Source: Bermanella sp034110565 (lineage in GTDB: Bacteria > Pseudomonadota > Gammaproteobacteria > Pseudomonadales > Oceanobacteraceae). From it: DNA of 17,003 bases. The stretch is taken from the NCBI GenBank assembly GCA_034110565.1, contig JAWUYY010000053.1:1-17003 (forward strand), written 5' to 3'. A model generated the notes under the pieces. That model ran no database searches. It was not told where the DNA came from and saw only the letters and a list, made by a program, of their open reading frames with translations. Made by a program: the position numbers and the translations under genes. This document shows positions 5,525 through 13,011 of this stretch, in pieces (within the stretch, counting starts at the first letter, position 1; every line of letters starts with the position of its first letter).

Positions 5525-6613
5525 TTGAAGTTACGCAAAGGAAAAACAAAATCAATTCTTGATGCGTCTATAGATTCAGCATTACTAGCTGTCGAAATAT
5601 ACAATAAACCAAGAACCACCTTTCGCAGTGAGGGGTTCATCACAATGATGATTATGGCTTGGACACGACTATTCCATGCTCATTTTAATTCAACCATAGG
5701 TGACAAATACTACTATAAGAAGAAAGGCGCTAATCGTTATGAGGTAGTCGATGGTGAACGTAAAGCTTGGGAATTAGCAACTTGCATCAAAAAATATGGT
5801 GTATTACCCGATTCTGTTGAGAAAAACTTAGAATTTTTTATTAAGCTTAGAAATAAAATTGAGCATCGGCATATAGAAAAAAGAGAAGTAGATACACTGA
5901 TATTTGGTGAATGCCAATCCTTACTTTTTAATTACGAAAGCCAGCTAATTAATTTCTTTGGTGGGGATTATTCTATTAACGAAGCTCTTGTGTATAGCCT
6001 TCAATTTTCACAGATCAGAACAAACAATCAAGAAAAGGCAAATAAATCGGCACTATCAAGTGATTTAGCTGAGATTGTTTCATTCGTTGAAAAATATCGA
6101 AATAAACTTGACGACGCCACTTACAACTCTCAAGAATACAGTATAAAGCTCATACAAATACCAAAAATATCAAATACTAACAGGGCTGATGCGGCTGTTG
6201 AATTTGTAAGGTGGGACTCGCTTAGTGCTGAAGATAGGAATGCATACGAAAAACTTAATGTAATAATTAAGGATAAAACTGTAAAAGTTGAAGCTGCAAA
6301 TGTAGGACGCCTTAAATCTTCAGAAGTAATTAAAAAAGTTAATGACGCACTTAAGAAAAAAGCCATTACATCAAACCTACATGTTGTTTTGTACAAGCTA
6401 TTCAAAATAAGGCCTAAAAATGGTGCGGAAGACCCGTTTGATACTAATGCAGAATACTGCCTTTATGATGAGCCACATAATGATTACGTGTATCAGGATG
6501 CATGGGTCTCATTTTTAGTACACTTCTTTCAAATATCGCAGCTAGAACCAGCAGATCTTAGATTGAAAGAAAGTAATGGAGAGGTTTTAAATGTTGAAGG
6601 TTATCAATTTTAA
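5525..6613 (+). CDS. Cassette 5: DUF3644 protein with a HEPN-type RX4H motif
   Basis: The start is TTG at 5525 with AGGGA about 5-9 nt upstream, in the first 25 bp of the cassette. The 362-residue N-terminal region (about 10-120) matches the DUF3644 pattern: LDASIDSALLAVEIYNKP, then FRSEGFITMMIMAWTRLFHAHF. It contains R109-N-K-I-E-H114, the RX4H signature of HEPN ribonucleases. The C-terminal part (about 265-345) includes KLFKIRPKNG, an EYCLYDEPHNDYVYQD segment and WVSFLVHFF, a second domain that recurs in such proteins. The stop is inside the R'' of its attC. A role in phage defence by RNA cleavage is plausible from the motif but not shown. No antitoxin-like partner is adjacent. Confidence 0.8.
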   Translation: MKLRKGKTKSILDASIDSALLAVEIYNKPRTTFRSEGFITMMIMAWTRLFHAHFNSTIGDKYYYKKKGANRYEVVDGERKAWELATCIKKYGVLPDSVEKNLEFFIKLRNKIEHRHIEKREVDTLIFGECQSLLFNYESQLINFFGGDYSINEALVYSLQFSQIRTNNQEKANKSALSSDLAEIVSFVEKYRNKLDDATYNSQEYSIKLIQIPKISNTNRADAAVEFVRWDSLSAEDRNAYEKLNVIIKDKTVKVEAANVGRLKSSEVIKKVNDALKKKAITSNLHVVLYKLFKIRPKNGAEDPFDTNAEYCLYDEPHNDYVYQDAWVSFLVHFFQISQLEPADLRLKESNGEVLNVEGYQF

Positions 6614-6655
6614 CAAAGCATTTCAGCGGACAAGCCGCTGAATACGGCGTAATAG
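6608..6655 (+). other. attC: Atypical attC at the right end of the array
   Basis: R'' is TTTTAAC (6608-6614), followed by AAAGC; the stem TTCAGCGG/CCGCTGAA is clean. The right end reads GGCGTAATAG, so R' is GTAATAG rather than GTT plus purines. R'' also does not match cassette 5's own start (TTATATG), unlike the other four. About 48 bp, shorter than the others; it may be mutated or chimeric. Confidence 0.7.
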
Positions 6656-6876
6656 ACAATTCCACGCTTCGTAAAATCCCTCTTGTTTGCTTGTTCTAAA
6701 ACACCATGAAATCTGGGTTTTAGATAGTTAATATCAAACTCAATGGATTCCGGTCTTCTCGTTCCTCGAAACCGGAATGACGATGGGGCTTGTAAAGTAT
6801 TTGCTTCTCATCGAACTCCCCCAAAGCGTCCGACGTCTGACTCCCGACGTCCGACTTTATCCTCTGACCTTCGACT
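6650..6876. other. Right flank of the array with short repeats
   Basis: About 230 bp without a gene. It contains a REP-like hairpin (6747-6778) and a short-unit repeat tract (6827-6882) that runs into the 3' end of the next gene. The cassette-gene style ends here and all following genes are on the minus strand. Confidence 0.5.
6747..6778. repeat. REP-like hairpin
   Basis: ATTCCGGT (6747-6754) and ACCGGAAT (6771-6778) form an 8-bp perfect stem with a 16-nt loop (CTTCTCGTTCCTCGAA). The TGGATTCCGG...CCGGAATGACG layout is that of a common dispersed intergenic palindrome in proteobacteria. It lies between the convergent cassette array and the minus-strand gene at 6877 and could act in transcript 3'-end formation. 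Confidence 0.65.
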
Positions 6877-6882
6877 TTATCC
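6827..6882. repeat. Short tandem-like repeat tract overlapping a stop codon
   Basis: Degenerate units of the type (T)CCGACGT and CGACTTTATCC occur here; CGACTTTATCC appears twice, at 6852-6862 and 6872-6882, a 20-bp period. The stop codon of the next gene (6877-6879) lies inside the second copy, so the gene's present C-terminus (ending in EFGG) has been set by the repeat or overlaps it by chance. Confidence 0.5.
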
Positions 6883-7938
6883 CCCAAACTCATCCAACCC
6901 ATAAGACTCCGTGGTAAACCCCGGCTGTAACAGAGGCGTGCGCATCATGGGTATGGTCACTTTGGCCAGTGAGACATTTTTCAACACATAAGGGCCGGCT
7001 TCGCCTGCGTCTTTTATCATTAAGCCGGAATAGTTTAACGCTAACCAATGTAAGCCGGTGTTTAACTGGGTGGAGGCTTGGGATACGCCAATGGGCACAC
7101 TGGTGCTGCTGTAAAGGGAACCTTGTATATAGTATTGGCTGCTGGCGCCCACTAAGACTTGTACTTCTATGATGAGTTGGCCTTCGCTATCTATGTACTC
7201 TTTAAATTCCCCTGTGAGCTCTATGTCTGGCTGGGTGAGGGTGAAGGTGAGGGCGTCGGTGAGTTCATGTTCTGGGCTGTTAATTAATACTTTATAAATA
7301 CCGGGGCTTAACTGTGCAGATTGAAAGTCAGCAAGGTTAAGGCTGGTTTGGTATGTGTTATCACCTGCGGTGTTGAATTCAAGGTTGGCGATTTTGCGTT
7401 GCTGGTTGCCTAGTAGCTGGGCGTTGAAATTGGTGCGCAGCTTATTGCCTTCTTCGTCTTGTACAAAAGCATAAATGTTGACGGTGTCGGTGTTTAAATA
7501 AAACTTTTTGTCGCTCCAAATGGTGAGGCCTTTGTTGTTGTCCTCGTTCATGGTGGTGCGCTCGTCGATGTCGTAGCGTTGCATGACGGGGTCGTGTTCG
7601 GCATCAGGGATGGCGGCGTTGCCTTCTGGGTAGCGGTTAAAGTCTTCGTGGTCTTGTAAGAGGCTGTCTTGTAATTGGGTGCGCTCTTGTATGGCGCGAA
7701 TGCGTTCAATAGCAGATGCGGTTGAGCCATTGCTGTTTGTATTTTGGTTGGCTGTTTTGACGCTTGCAGTATTGGGTAGCACAGCCGTTTGTGTGTCTGC
7801 TGAATTTAATAGGGGCGCTTGTGTGTCATTGTTTGCAAATTGGGTGTGGCTTTCAATTAATGATATGTCATTGGCGAAAAAATAAAGGGCGATCAATACA
7901 CTGCTAATGGCCGTTATTATTATGATTTTTTTAGGCAT
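6877..7938 (-). CDS. Membrane-anchored protein with Ig-like C-terminal half
   Basis: The 353-residue product starts MPKKIIIITAISSVLIALYF: basic residues then one hydrophobic span (about 4-21), likely an uncleaved signal anchor. An Asn/Thr/Gln-rich linker follows (about 25-75), then a segment with EDFNRYPEGNAAIP (about 97-110), and from about residue 135 a beta-rich region (KGLTIWSDKKFYLNTDTVNI, then two Ig-like parts). No catalytic motif is seen. It lies just downstream of the secreted hydrolase gene, with a terminator between them. Its anchor plus beta-rich layout suggests a periplasmic or surface role beside the hydrolase, but the lipase foldase motif (RXXFDY) is absent. Upstream of the ATG no strong ribosome site is visible. 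Confidence 0.7.
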   Translation of the reverse strand: MPKKIIIITAISSVLIALYFFANDISLIESHTQFANNDTQAPLLNSADTQTAVLPNTASVKTANQNTNSNGSTASAIERIRAIQERTQLQDSLLQDHEDFNRYPEGNAAIPDAEHDPVMQRYDIDERTTMNEDNNKGLTIWSDKKFYLNTDTVNIYAFVQDEEGNKLRTNFNAQLLGNQQRKIANLEFNTAGDNTYQTSLNLADFQSAQLSPGIYKVLINSPEHELTDALTFTLTQPDIELTGEFKEYIDSEGQLIIEVQVLVGASSQYYIQGSLYSSTSVPIGVSQASTQLNTGLHWLALNYSGLMIKDAGEAGPYVLKNVSLAKVTIPMMRTPLLQPGFTTESYGLDEFGG

Positions 7939-7966
7939 ACTGCTGACTCAAACAAAATAAATAATA

Positions 7967-7998
7967 GAAAACCCCCTTACTGTAACAGCAAGGGGGTT
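7967..7998 (-). terminator. Intrinsic terminator after the hydrolase gene
   Basis: AACCCCCTTACTG (7970-7982) and CAGCAAGGGGGTT (7986-7998) form a 13-position stem (one mismatch pair) with loop TAA. On the minus strand it ends in GTTTTC, giving a short T-run. It would stop transcription between the hydrolase and the membrane-anchored protein, so the latter may depend on read-through or its own promoter. Confidence 0.85.
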
Positions 7999-8010
7999 AA
8001 GCTTTAAAAC

Positions 8011-9132
8011 TTAAAACTCAGTACAAATGCCGATACGTGCGGCCATGTTACGACCATTACCACAGCTTAAGCCGTTTTGGATGCTGGTGTAATCAGGGTA
8101 GCTGATGCCGCCGTTACGTTCTGCGTCATGGTCGGTGTAGACACTGGCCATGTTGTAAGTACGCGGCGTACCTTTGTTGTCGTTGTTGCAACGGAACTTA
8201 GGTGAGCCATAAGAAATGCCTAAAAATTTCTTATATTGGTTTAAGTCTTTTTCGATGCTGCGTTTTGGTGAACCCGCACAGCTCATTTGCGAGGCTAGGT
8301 TGATGTAGCCATCGTCTTCGCCGCTTAGCAAGCCAGCTGATGCACCTTGAATACCTGGGAAGCTTTTATAACCACCTAATACGTACATAGGCGCGGCAAG
8401 GTTAGTGCCGATGAGGTTACGGGCTAGGTATGAGTCATTGGTTTGCATCCATTTCACGCTGTTGTTGCAGTCTTGACCTAAGAACGCCGCATTGATGAGC
8501 GAATCCAACCAGTTACCGTTACACACGCGGTCTGCGCCTTCTGTGCCGCCGATGGCACCACCTGTGGTGAACACACCTAATACACCGCTCATGGCGTCTT
8601 GATAGCTAACCGTTACGGCACTGCCGCTGGCAGTGAGTGCCGTGTTGTAATAAGGCGAACCTGCAATGGCGTTACCAGAGATAAACGTCATTTGTTGTGC
8701 GCCTTGGCTGTGGCTAACAACCCAGAAGTCATCAGTGCTATTGCACTGTGTGCCCGCTTGAGAATGGCTGTAACCGTCGCCGTTACCCTGTTTGATCGCC
8801 GTCATTTGGCGAGCAATTTCACCGGCGGTTTCATTGCGCCAGTAAGGGTAGCCTGCTTCATCGGTGGAGTTGTAACCCACAATGCCGTAGTTGTCGTTTG
8901 AGCCAAGTAGGTGCGCTAAAAAGTCCGACCCGTTGTATTGGCTAAAATGAGAGCTGCGCCAGTAATCCAGTGCGGGTTGGTTGCTGCCACTTTTTATGGT
9001 GCCGTTGGTACCATGGCCGTGAACCATGATGTAACAGTTTTCTGCCAATACACTTTGGCTGAAAACGAGACTGCTTAATAATGCGGTGATGCTTAACACA
9101 GAGCGTGCTAGCTGCTTAACATGTTTTTGCAT
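8011..9132 (-). CDS. Secreted alpha/beta-hydrolase (lipase/esterase-like)
   Basis: The start is ATG at 9132 with AAGG about 9 nt upstream. The 373-residue product has a Sec signal peptide (about residues 1-30, ending SVLA) and a mature domain with VHGHGT (37-42, oxyanion-hole type) and the nucleophile elbow S140-H-S-Q-G144 (Ser142). Candidate acid and His of the triad are Asp273/274 (GEDDGY) and His335 (YTDHD), assigned by position only. Eight cysteines in the mature chain suggest disulfides in an extracellular enzyme. SHSQG differs from the usual G-x-S-x-G in its first residue, which occurs in some lipase subfamilies. The substrate cannot be read from the sequence. Confidence 0.8.
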   Translation of the reverse strand: MQKHVKQLARSVLSITALLSSLVFSQSVLAENCYIMVHGHGTNGTIKSGSNQPALDYWRSSHFSQYNGSDFLAHLLGSNDNYGIVGYNSTDEAGYPYWRNETAGEIARQMTAIKQGNGDGYSHSQAGTQCNSTDDFWVVSHSQGAQQMTFISGNAIAGSPYYNTALTASGSAVTVSYQDAMSGVLGVFTTGGAIGGTEGADRVCNGNWLDSLINAAFLGQDCNNSVKWMQTNDSYLARNLIGTNLAAPMYVLGGYKSFPGIQGASAGLLSGEDDGYINLASQMSCAGSPKRSIEKDLNQYKKFLGISYGSPKFRCNNDNKGTPRTYNMASVYTDHDAERNGGISYPDYTSIQNGLSCGNGRNMAARIGICTEF

Positions 9133-9461
9133 ATTTGAGGCCTTTTTGACAGACGGTATCTATCGTTGGTTAATTATTATTGTTGTTCCTTTTTGTCGTA
9201 CTTCCTTTTGCTAAGTCATTGAAAATCAAGGATTCACTGAAATAGCGTCATTAAATACTAGTTTGATATTGTTAACTCTCCATTACATTAACGGACAAGT
9301 GTTAATACCCTAGAGGCCAAACAGTGATATTGGCAAATATGGACTAAAAATATGAGGAACTTTTTACTAAAAATATTGTGAACAAAGACCGAGACGGTAA
9401 ACGTGAAATAGCTTAGGAGACAAATTGGGGTAAACGTCGTTACATGGCCGCAAAGCAGTGT
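9133..9461. other. Intergenic region between the hydrolase and the AraC-type regulator
   Basis: About 330 bp without a gene. It should hold the hydrolase promoter (transcribed leftward). Structural elements seen: ATTAAC (9287-9292)/GTTAAT (9301-9306) inverted repeat and a direct repeat ACTAAAAATAT at 9343-9353 and 9366-9376 (23-bp period). No terminator for the AraC-type gene is evident, and no clear -35/-10 pair was found. Confidence 0.4.
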
Positions 9462-10544
9462 TTATAGGCTTTTGACAGCAGGGTGCTGTTGTTTGTAGTG
9501 CAAAGGGGACATACCAAACCAGCGCTTAAAGGCTCGGCTAAAGCTAGAGGCATTGAGGTAACCCAGCTCGTGGGCAATGTCATCTAAAGAGTGGTCGCTA
9601 GCTTCGATGCGTTTTAACGCTAGGCGTTTGCGTTCATTTTCTAACAGGGTTTTATAGCTGACCCCATGATTTTGCAAATGGCGACGTAAACTACGGGGGC
9701 TCATGTGGACTTGTTCGCCTAGGTATTCTAATGAGACTTGTGTGAAAGGCATTTCACGGATGACAGCTTTGACTTTTCTAATGAGTTTTTCGTCCGATTG
9801 TACTTGTGACAAATACTGCTGGCATAGTTGCTCATTTTCGCTGGCGCTTAAAATATTGGCAAATATGATGGACTGACCAAGAGTCTGATTTGAAAATAAT
9901 ATTCGATTCTTTTTGCAATCAAAGCGCACAGGGTTCTTAAAAAATGTTTCAAAGTCCTTCACTTGACCAGGACAAGGGTAAGCAAATTCGATTTCCATAT
10001 CGATATGTGTGCGCCCTAAACAAAAACGCTCTAAACAAAAAAGTGCCGAGAAAGTGTACTCAATAAAGTGGGGCAGTATATCGCCTAATGGCACTTTTTC
10101 TTCAATGGTGAAAACGCCTCCTTGTTCGTCACTTTCAAAACTTAAGCGTAGCAATTGTGTGAATAAGGCTTGATAGGTTTCGACTAACGCCATGGCTTGT
10201 TTGGGGTTGTTACTGCTCATCATGCGGCACGCTAATACACCGTCATGGTTAATGAAAAACTGCTCGCCTAATTTAAGCGCGTAAGTTGGGTCGGTGCTTA
10301 AGCGGCGTGCATTGCTAATTAGACGTTTGTATTGTTTGAAAATCACGGTGTTATGAAGTGATGTAAAATAATTGAGCGTAATGCCGGTGTCACATAGTAA
10401 GGCGTCAAGCGATACCCCTTGTGTGACCAAGAGTTTAACTAAAGGCTTAATGCTAGAGACCGAGATAGCAACATCCTGCATGAACTGGTGTGAACCTAGG
10501 CTTGTTTTGTTTAAGTTCGGGTAAGGCGCAATTTTATTAGGCAT
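9462..10544 (-). CDS. AraC-family transcriptional regulator
   Basis: A 360-residue protein. The N-terminal half (about 25-215) has the pattern of the arabinose-binding-like domain found in OruR/ArgR-type AraC regulators (VSLDALLCDTGI, then LGEQFFINHDGVLACRMMSS). The C-terminal 100 residues are a double helix-turn-helix of the AraC type: SLEYLGEQVHMSPRSLRRHL, then DIAHELGYLNASSFSRAFKR and WFGMSPLHYK. It binds DNA in the cytoplasm and is expected to sense a small molecule. It lies downstream of the thiolase gene of the beta-oxidation operon but is separated by a terminator and 237 bp, so it is probably transcribed separately. Its target could be that operon or the hydrolase; this is inference. 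Confidence 0.88.
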   Translation of the reverse strand: MPNKIAPYPNLNKTSLGSHQFMQDVAISVSSIKPLVKLLVTQGVSLDALLCDTGITLNYFTSLHNTVIFKQYKRLISNARRLSTDPTYALKLGEQFFINHDGVLACRMMSSNNPKQAMALVETYQALFTQLLRLSFESDEQGGVFTIEEKVPLGDILPHFIEYTFSALFCLERFCLGRTHIDMEIEFAYPCPGQVKDFETFFKNPVRFDCKKNRILFSNQTLGQSIIFANILSASENEQLCQQYLSQVQSDEKLIRKVKAVIREMPFTQVSLEYLGEQVHMSPRSLRRHLQNHGVSYKTLLENERKRLALKRIEASDHSLDDIAHELGYLNASSFSRAFKRWFGMSPLHYKQQHPAVKSL

Positions 10545-10748
10545 GCGGTTGCAATATCATTCTTTATTCTTATTTTGATTGTTAATTAGGCTACCTTGCC
10601 GAGTTACGAAGGGGAAGAAACAAATTCAGTTGGCTTAATTAGATCGGGTATTTGGCATAAAAAGTCAATCTAGTTGGACGATGGTTTCACTTTTGACACG
10701 GGTGTTTAATTTATGCCGCAAAAACAGGGTGGGCGATGAAGAGTAAAA

Positions 10749-10774
10749 TAAGGCCCTAGAGAACCAGGGCCTTG
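10749..10774 (-). terminator. Intrinsic terminator after the thiolase gene
   Basis: AAGGCCCT (10750-10757) and AGGGCCTT (10766-10773) form an 8-bp perfect stem with an 8-nt loop. On the minus strand it is followed by ATTTTA. It lies just past the thiolase stop codon and ends the four-gene operon. Confidence 0.85.
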
Positions 10775-10781
10775 AAAGGAT

Positions 10782-11963
10782 TTAGCAGACTTCGAAAAGC
10801 GCCGCTGCGCCCATGCCGCCACCAACACACATAGTAACCACGACGTATTTAACACCGCGACGTTTGCCTTCAAGCAAGGCGTGCATGGTCATACGCGCAC
10901 CAGACATGCCGTATGGGTGACCAATAGAAATAGCGCCACCATTTACGTTTAAGCGGTCCGCTGGGATATTTAACTTGTCACGGCAGTAGATCACTTGTAC
11001 TGCGAATGCTTCGTTTAATTCCCAAAGACCGATGTCTTCCATTTTTAAGCCAGTGCGTTTTAGCAATTTAGGAATTGCAAAAACAGGGCCGATGCCCATT
11101 TCGTTTGGCTCACAACCGGCAACGGCCATACCACGGTAAATGCCCAGTGGTTCAAGGTTACGTTGTTCGGCTAGTTTACGATCCATCATGATCACGGCTG
11201 CTGCGCCATCAGAAAGTTGTGATGCATTACCGCCAGTGACACAACCATCTTCGCGTACGGCTTTAAGACTGGCTAAACCTTCTAGTGTGGTGCTAGGGCG
11301 GTTGCCTTCGTCTTTAGTTAGGGTGACTTCTTCTTCGCTGATTTTGCCTGTTTCACGGTCTTGAACCAGCTTGGTTGCGGTGACAGGGACGATTTCGTTA
11401 GCGAATAGATCCGCTTCTTGTGCGGCTGCTGTGCGCATTTGTGATTGCAGTGAGTATTCGTCTTGGGCTTCACGAGAGATGCCGTATTTTTTACCAACCA
11501 GCTCTGCAGTGTCTAACATGGGCATGTAAAAATCAGGGGACGCCGCCAATACCATTGGGTCTTTGGCGCGGAACAAATTCATTTTATCGTTTTGTGCCAA
11601 GCTGATGGATTCGCAACCACCGGCTAATACGATAGGCGCACCGTCCACAATGATTTGTTTGGCGGCGGTGGCGATTGTCATCACACCAGATGAACATTGA
11701 CGGTCTAATGACATACCAGAAACCGTCACAGGTAATCCGCTGGCAATGGCTACTTGGCGTGCAAAGTTAGAGCCTTGTGTGCCTTGTTGAATAGAGGCAC
11801 CAAAAATACAATCGTCGATTTCTTCTGGGTCAACACCAGAACGTTGAATGGCGGCTTTAACTGCAAAAGACGACATTGAAGGGGCTTCAAGGTTGTTGAA
11901 GGCACCACGGTAGGCTTTACCAATTGGGGTACGAGCAACAGAAACGATAACGGCTTCTTTCAT
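10782..11963 (-). CDS. Acetyl-CoA C-acyltransferase (thiolase)
   Basis: A 393-residue thiolase, the usual length. The product cleaves 3-ketoacyl-CoA with CoA to acetyl-CoA and a shortened acyl-CoA in the last step of beta-oxidation. The nucleophile Cys90 is in SLDRQCSSG, His349 in NGGAISIGHPYG, and the second cysteine, Cys379, in CVGGGMGAA: all three catalytic positions are present. The start is ATG at 11963 with AAGGGA about 9 nt upstream. It is the last gene of the operon, 77 bp after the SDR gene. Degradative thiolases (FadA type) fit the context better than biosynthetic ones, but sequence alone does not settle the chain-length range. Confidence 0.93.
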   Translation of the reverse strand: MKEAVIVSVARTPIGKAYRGAFNNLEAPSMSSFAVKAAIQRSGVDPEEIDDCIFGASIQQGTQGSNFARQVAIASGLPVTVSGMSLDRQCSSGVMTIATAAKQIIVDGAPIVLAGGCESISLAQNDKMNLFRAKDPMVLAASPDFYMPMLDTAELVGKKYGISREAQDEYSLQSQMRTAAAQEADLFANEIVPVTATKLVQDRETGKISEEEVTLTKDEGNRPSTTLEGLASLKAVREDGCVTGGNASQLSDGAAAVIMMDRKLAEQRNLEPLGIYRGMAVAGCEPNEMGIGPVFAIPKLLKRTGLKMEDIGLWELNEAFAVQVIYCRDKLNIPADRLNVNGGAISIGHPYGMSGARMTMHALLEGKRRGVKYVVVTMCVGGGMGAAALFEVC

Positions 11964-12040
11964 AATAATTATCCCTTTGTAAAAAGTGTGCAGAATGAAT
12001 CAAGTATAGTGATATAAATAGGAGCGCAAGCGCTGATCAT

Positions 12041-12958
12041 TTATTTAATCGACTGCAGATAAGCCATGGCTTTAGTTAAAAACTTCTCGCCTTGCTTAGA
12101 ACCTGCGATAAATTCTGCTTGACCCGTTGTGTCGTTAATTCGATCGTAAGCGGCTTGTACATGTTCAGGGGTTTGTTTCTCTTGTGGTAAGAACACACCT
12201 TCTGTTTCATATAAGTGAGCCGTTGCATAACCACCTGCACCGGCTGCCAGAATTAAACGGTTTGGCGAATCTTTATGTACCAGTGTTAATGCACCTGCGG
12301 TTACGGCTTCAGGTACTAACATGTCTAATACTTCTTTTGGCATAAGATCTTCGGTCATACGCGTAGCGGCTGTTGGTGCTAGTGCGTTAATGCGGATATC
12401 GTTTTTGTGCCCTTCGATAACTAAGGTGTTCATTAAACCAATAACGGCCATTTTAGCGGCGCCGTAGTTAGACTGGCCAAAGTTACCGTATAAACCAGAA
12501 GAAGACGTTGTCATCAAAATACGGCCGTAGTTTTGCGCGCGCATAATATCCCAAACCGCTTTCGTACAGTTAACCGAGCCCATCAAATGCACATCCATGA
12601 CGAGTTGAAAGTCAGCCAAGTCCATTTTGGTGAAACTTTTATCACGAAGAATACCGGCGTTGTTAATTAGGATGTCAACACGACCCCATTTATCCATGGT
12701 TTGTTTAACCATGTCTTGCACTTCGTCAAATTTTGCAACGTTAGCGCCGTGAGCAAAGGCATCACCGCCATTGGCTTTAATTAATGCAACTACTTCATCG
12801 GCAGCCGCAGACGATGCACCGCTACCATCGCGTGCGCCACCTAGATCATTAACCACTACTTTAGCGCCACGTGCGGCTAGTTCTAATGCGTGTGAACGGC
12901 CTAAGCCATTGCCTGAGCCTGTTACGATGGCAACTTGTCCGTCAAAATTAATAGACAT
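12041..12958 (-). CDS. MFE-2-like short-chain dehydrogenase (3-hydroxyacyl-CoA dehydrogenase)
   Basis: A 305-residue SDR with TGSGNGLG (13-20, NAD(P)-binding), NNAG (99-102), Ser152/153 and Tyr165-x-x-x-Lys169 (catalytic). NNAGILRDKSF is the hallmark of the dehydrogenase domain of peroxisomal multifunctional enzyme 2 (HSD17B4), which oxidises (3R)-hydroxyacyl-CoA to 3-ketoacyl-CoA. An ND following the first beta strand at 37-38 suggests NAD as cofactor. The C-terminal extension after about residue 235 (QEKQTPEHVQAAYDRI) is also MFE-2-like. It follows the MaoC-type hydratase by 53 bp and precedes the thiolase by 77 bp. Confidence 0.88.
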   Translation of the reverse strand: MSINFDGQVAIVTGSGNGLGRSHALELAARGAKVVVNDLGGARDGSGASSAAADEVVALIKANGGDAFAHGANVAKFDEVQDMVKQTMDKWGRVDILINNAGILRDKSFTKMDLADFQLVMDVHLMGSVNCTKAVWDIMRAQNYGRILMTTSSSGLYGNFGQSNYGAAKMAVIGLMNTLVIEGHKNDIRINALAPTAATRMTEDLMPKEVLDMLVPEAVTAGALTLVHKDSPNRLILAAGAGGYATAHLYETEGVFLPQEKQTPEHVQAAYDRINDTTGQAEFIAGSKQGEKFLTKAMAYLQSIK

Positions 12959-13011
12959 ACTTTTTCTCGCTTTTAATAAATGAAGTAAAAAATTATTTTA
13001 TCGGTAAGTGG

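Larger units (their letters stand above)
3521..6649 (+). mobile_element. Integron gene-cassette array of five cassettes, no integrase in window
   Basis: Five plus-strand genes are each closed by an attC site, giving cassettes 3521-4140, 4141-4625, 4626-5030, 5031-5503 and 5504-6649. Each internal junction has the G|TT cut-point context of integron integrase sites (GTTATGT or GTTATAT). For cassettes 1-4 the R'' box is the reverse complement of the cassette's own 5' end: GAGCCCTAAC with TTAGGGCTC, CACATAAC with TTATGTG, TACACATAAC with TTATGTGTA, and GCAATATAAC with TTATATTGC. That is the signature of circular cassettes inserted by site-specific recombination. No intI is present, so this is a CALIN or a distal part of a larger integron. 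Cassettes may depend on an outside promoter; none is clear upstream of 3521. Confidence 0.9.

Noticed and set aside
5525..6613. Toxin-antitoxin pair with cassette 4 or a neighbour
   Set aside because: Cassette 4 encodes an exported protein, and no small antitoxin-like frame adjoins the DUF3644 gene.
7548..7885. Short frames overlapping the Ig-like protein gene
   Set aside because: They lie in other frames of a gene with a signal anchor and consistent protein features, and have no ribosome sites.
6877..7938. Lipase-specific foldase
   Set aside because: Size and single membrane anchor fit, but the RXXFDY motif and the helical foldase composition are missing; the visible domain is beta-rich.
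10638..10668. Promoter for the AraC-type gene (TTGACT with TCTAAT on the minus strand)
   Set aside because: The spacing is 19 bp and the -10 is poor, so it is not reported as a feature.
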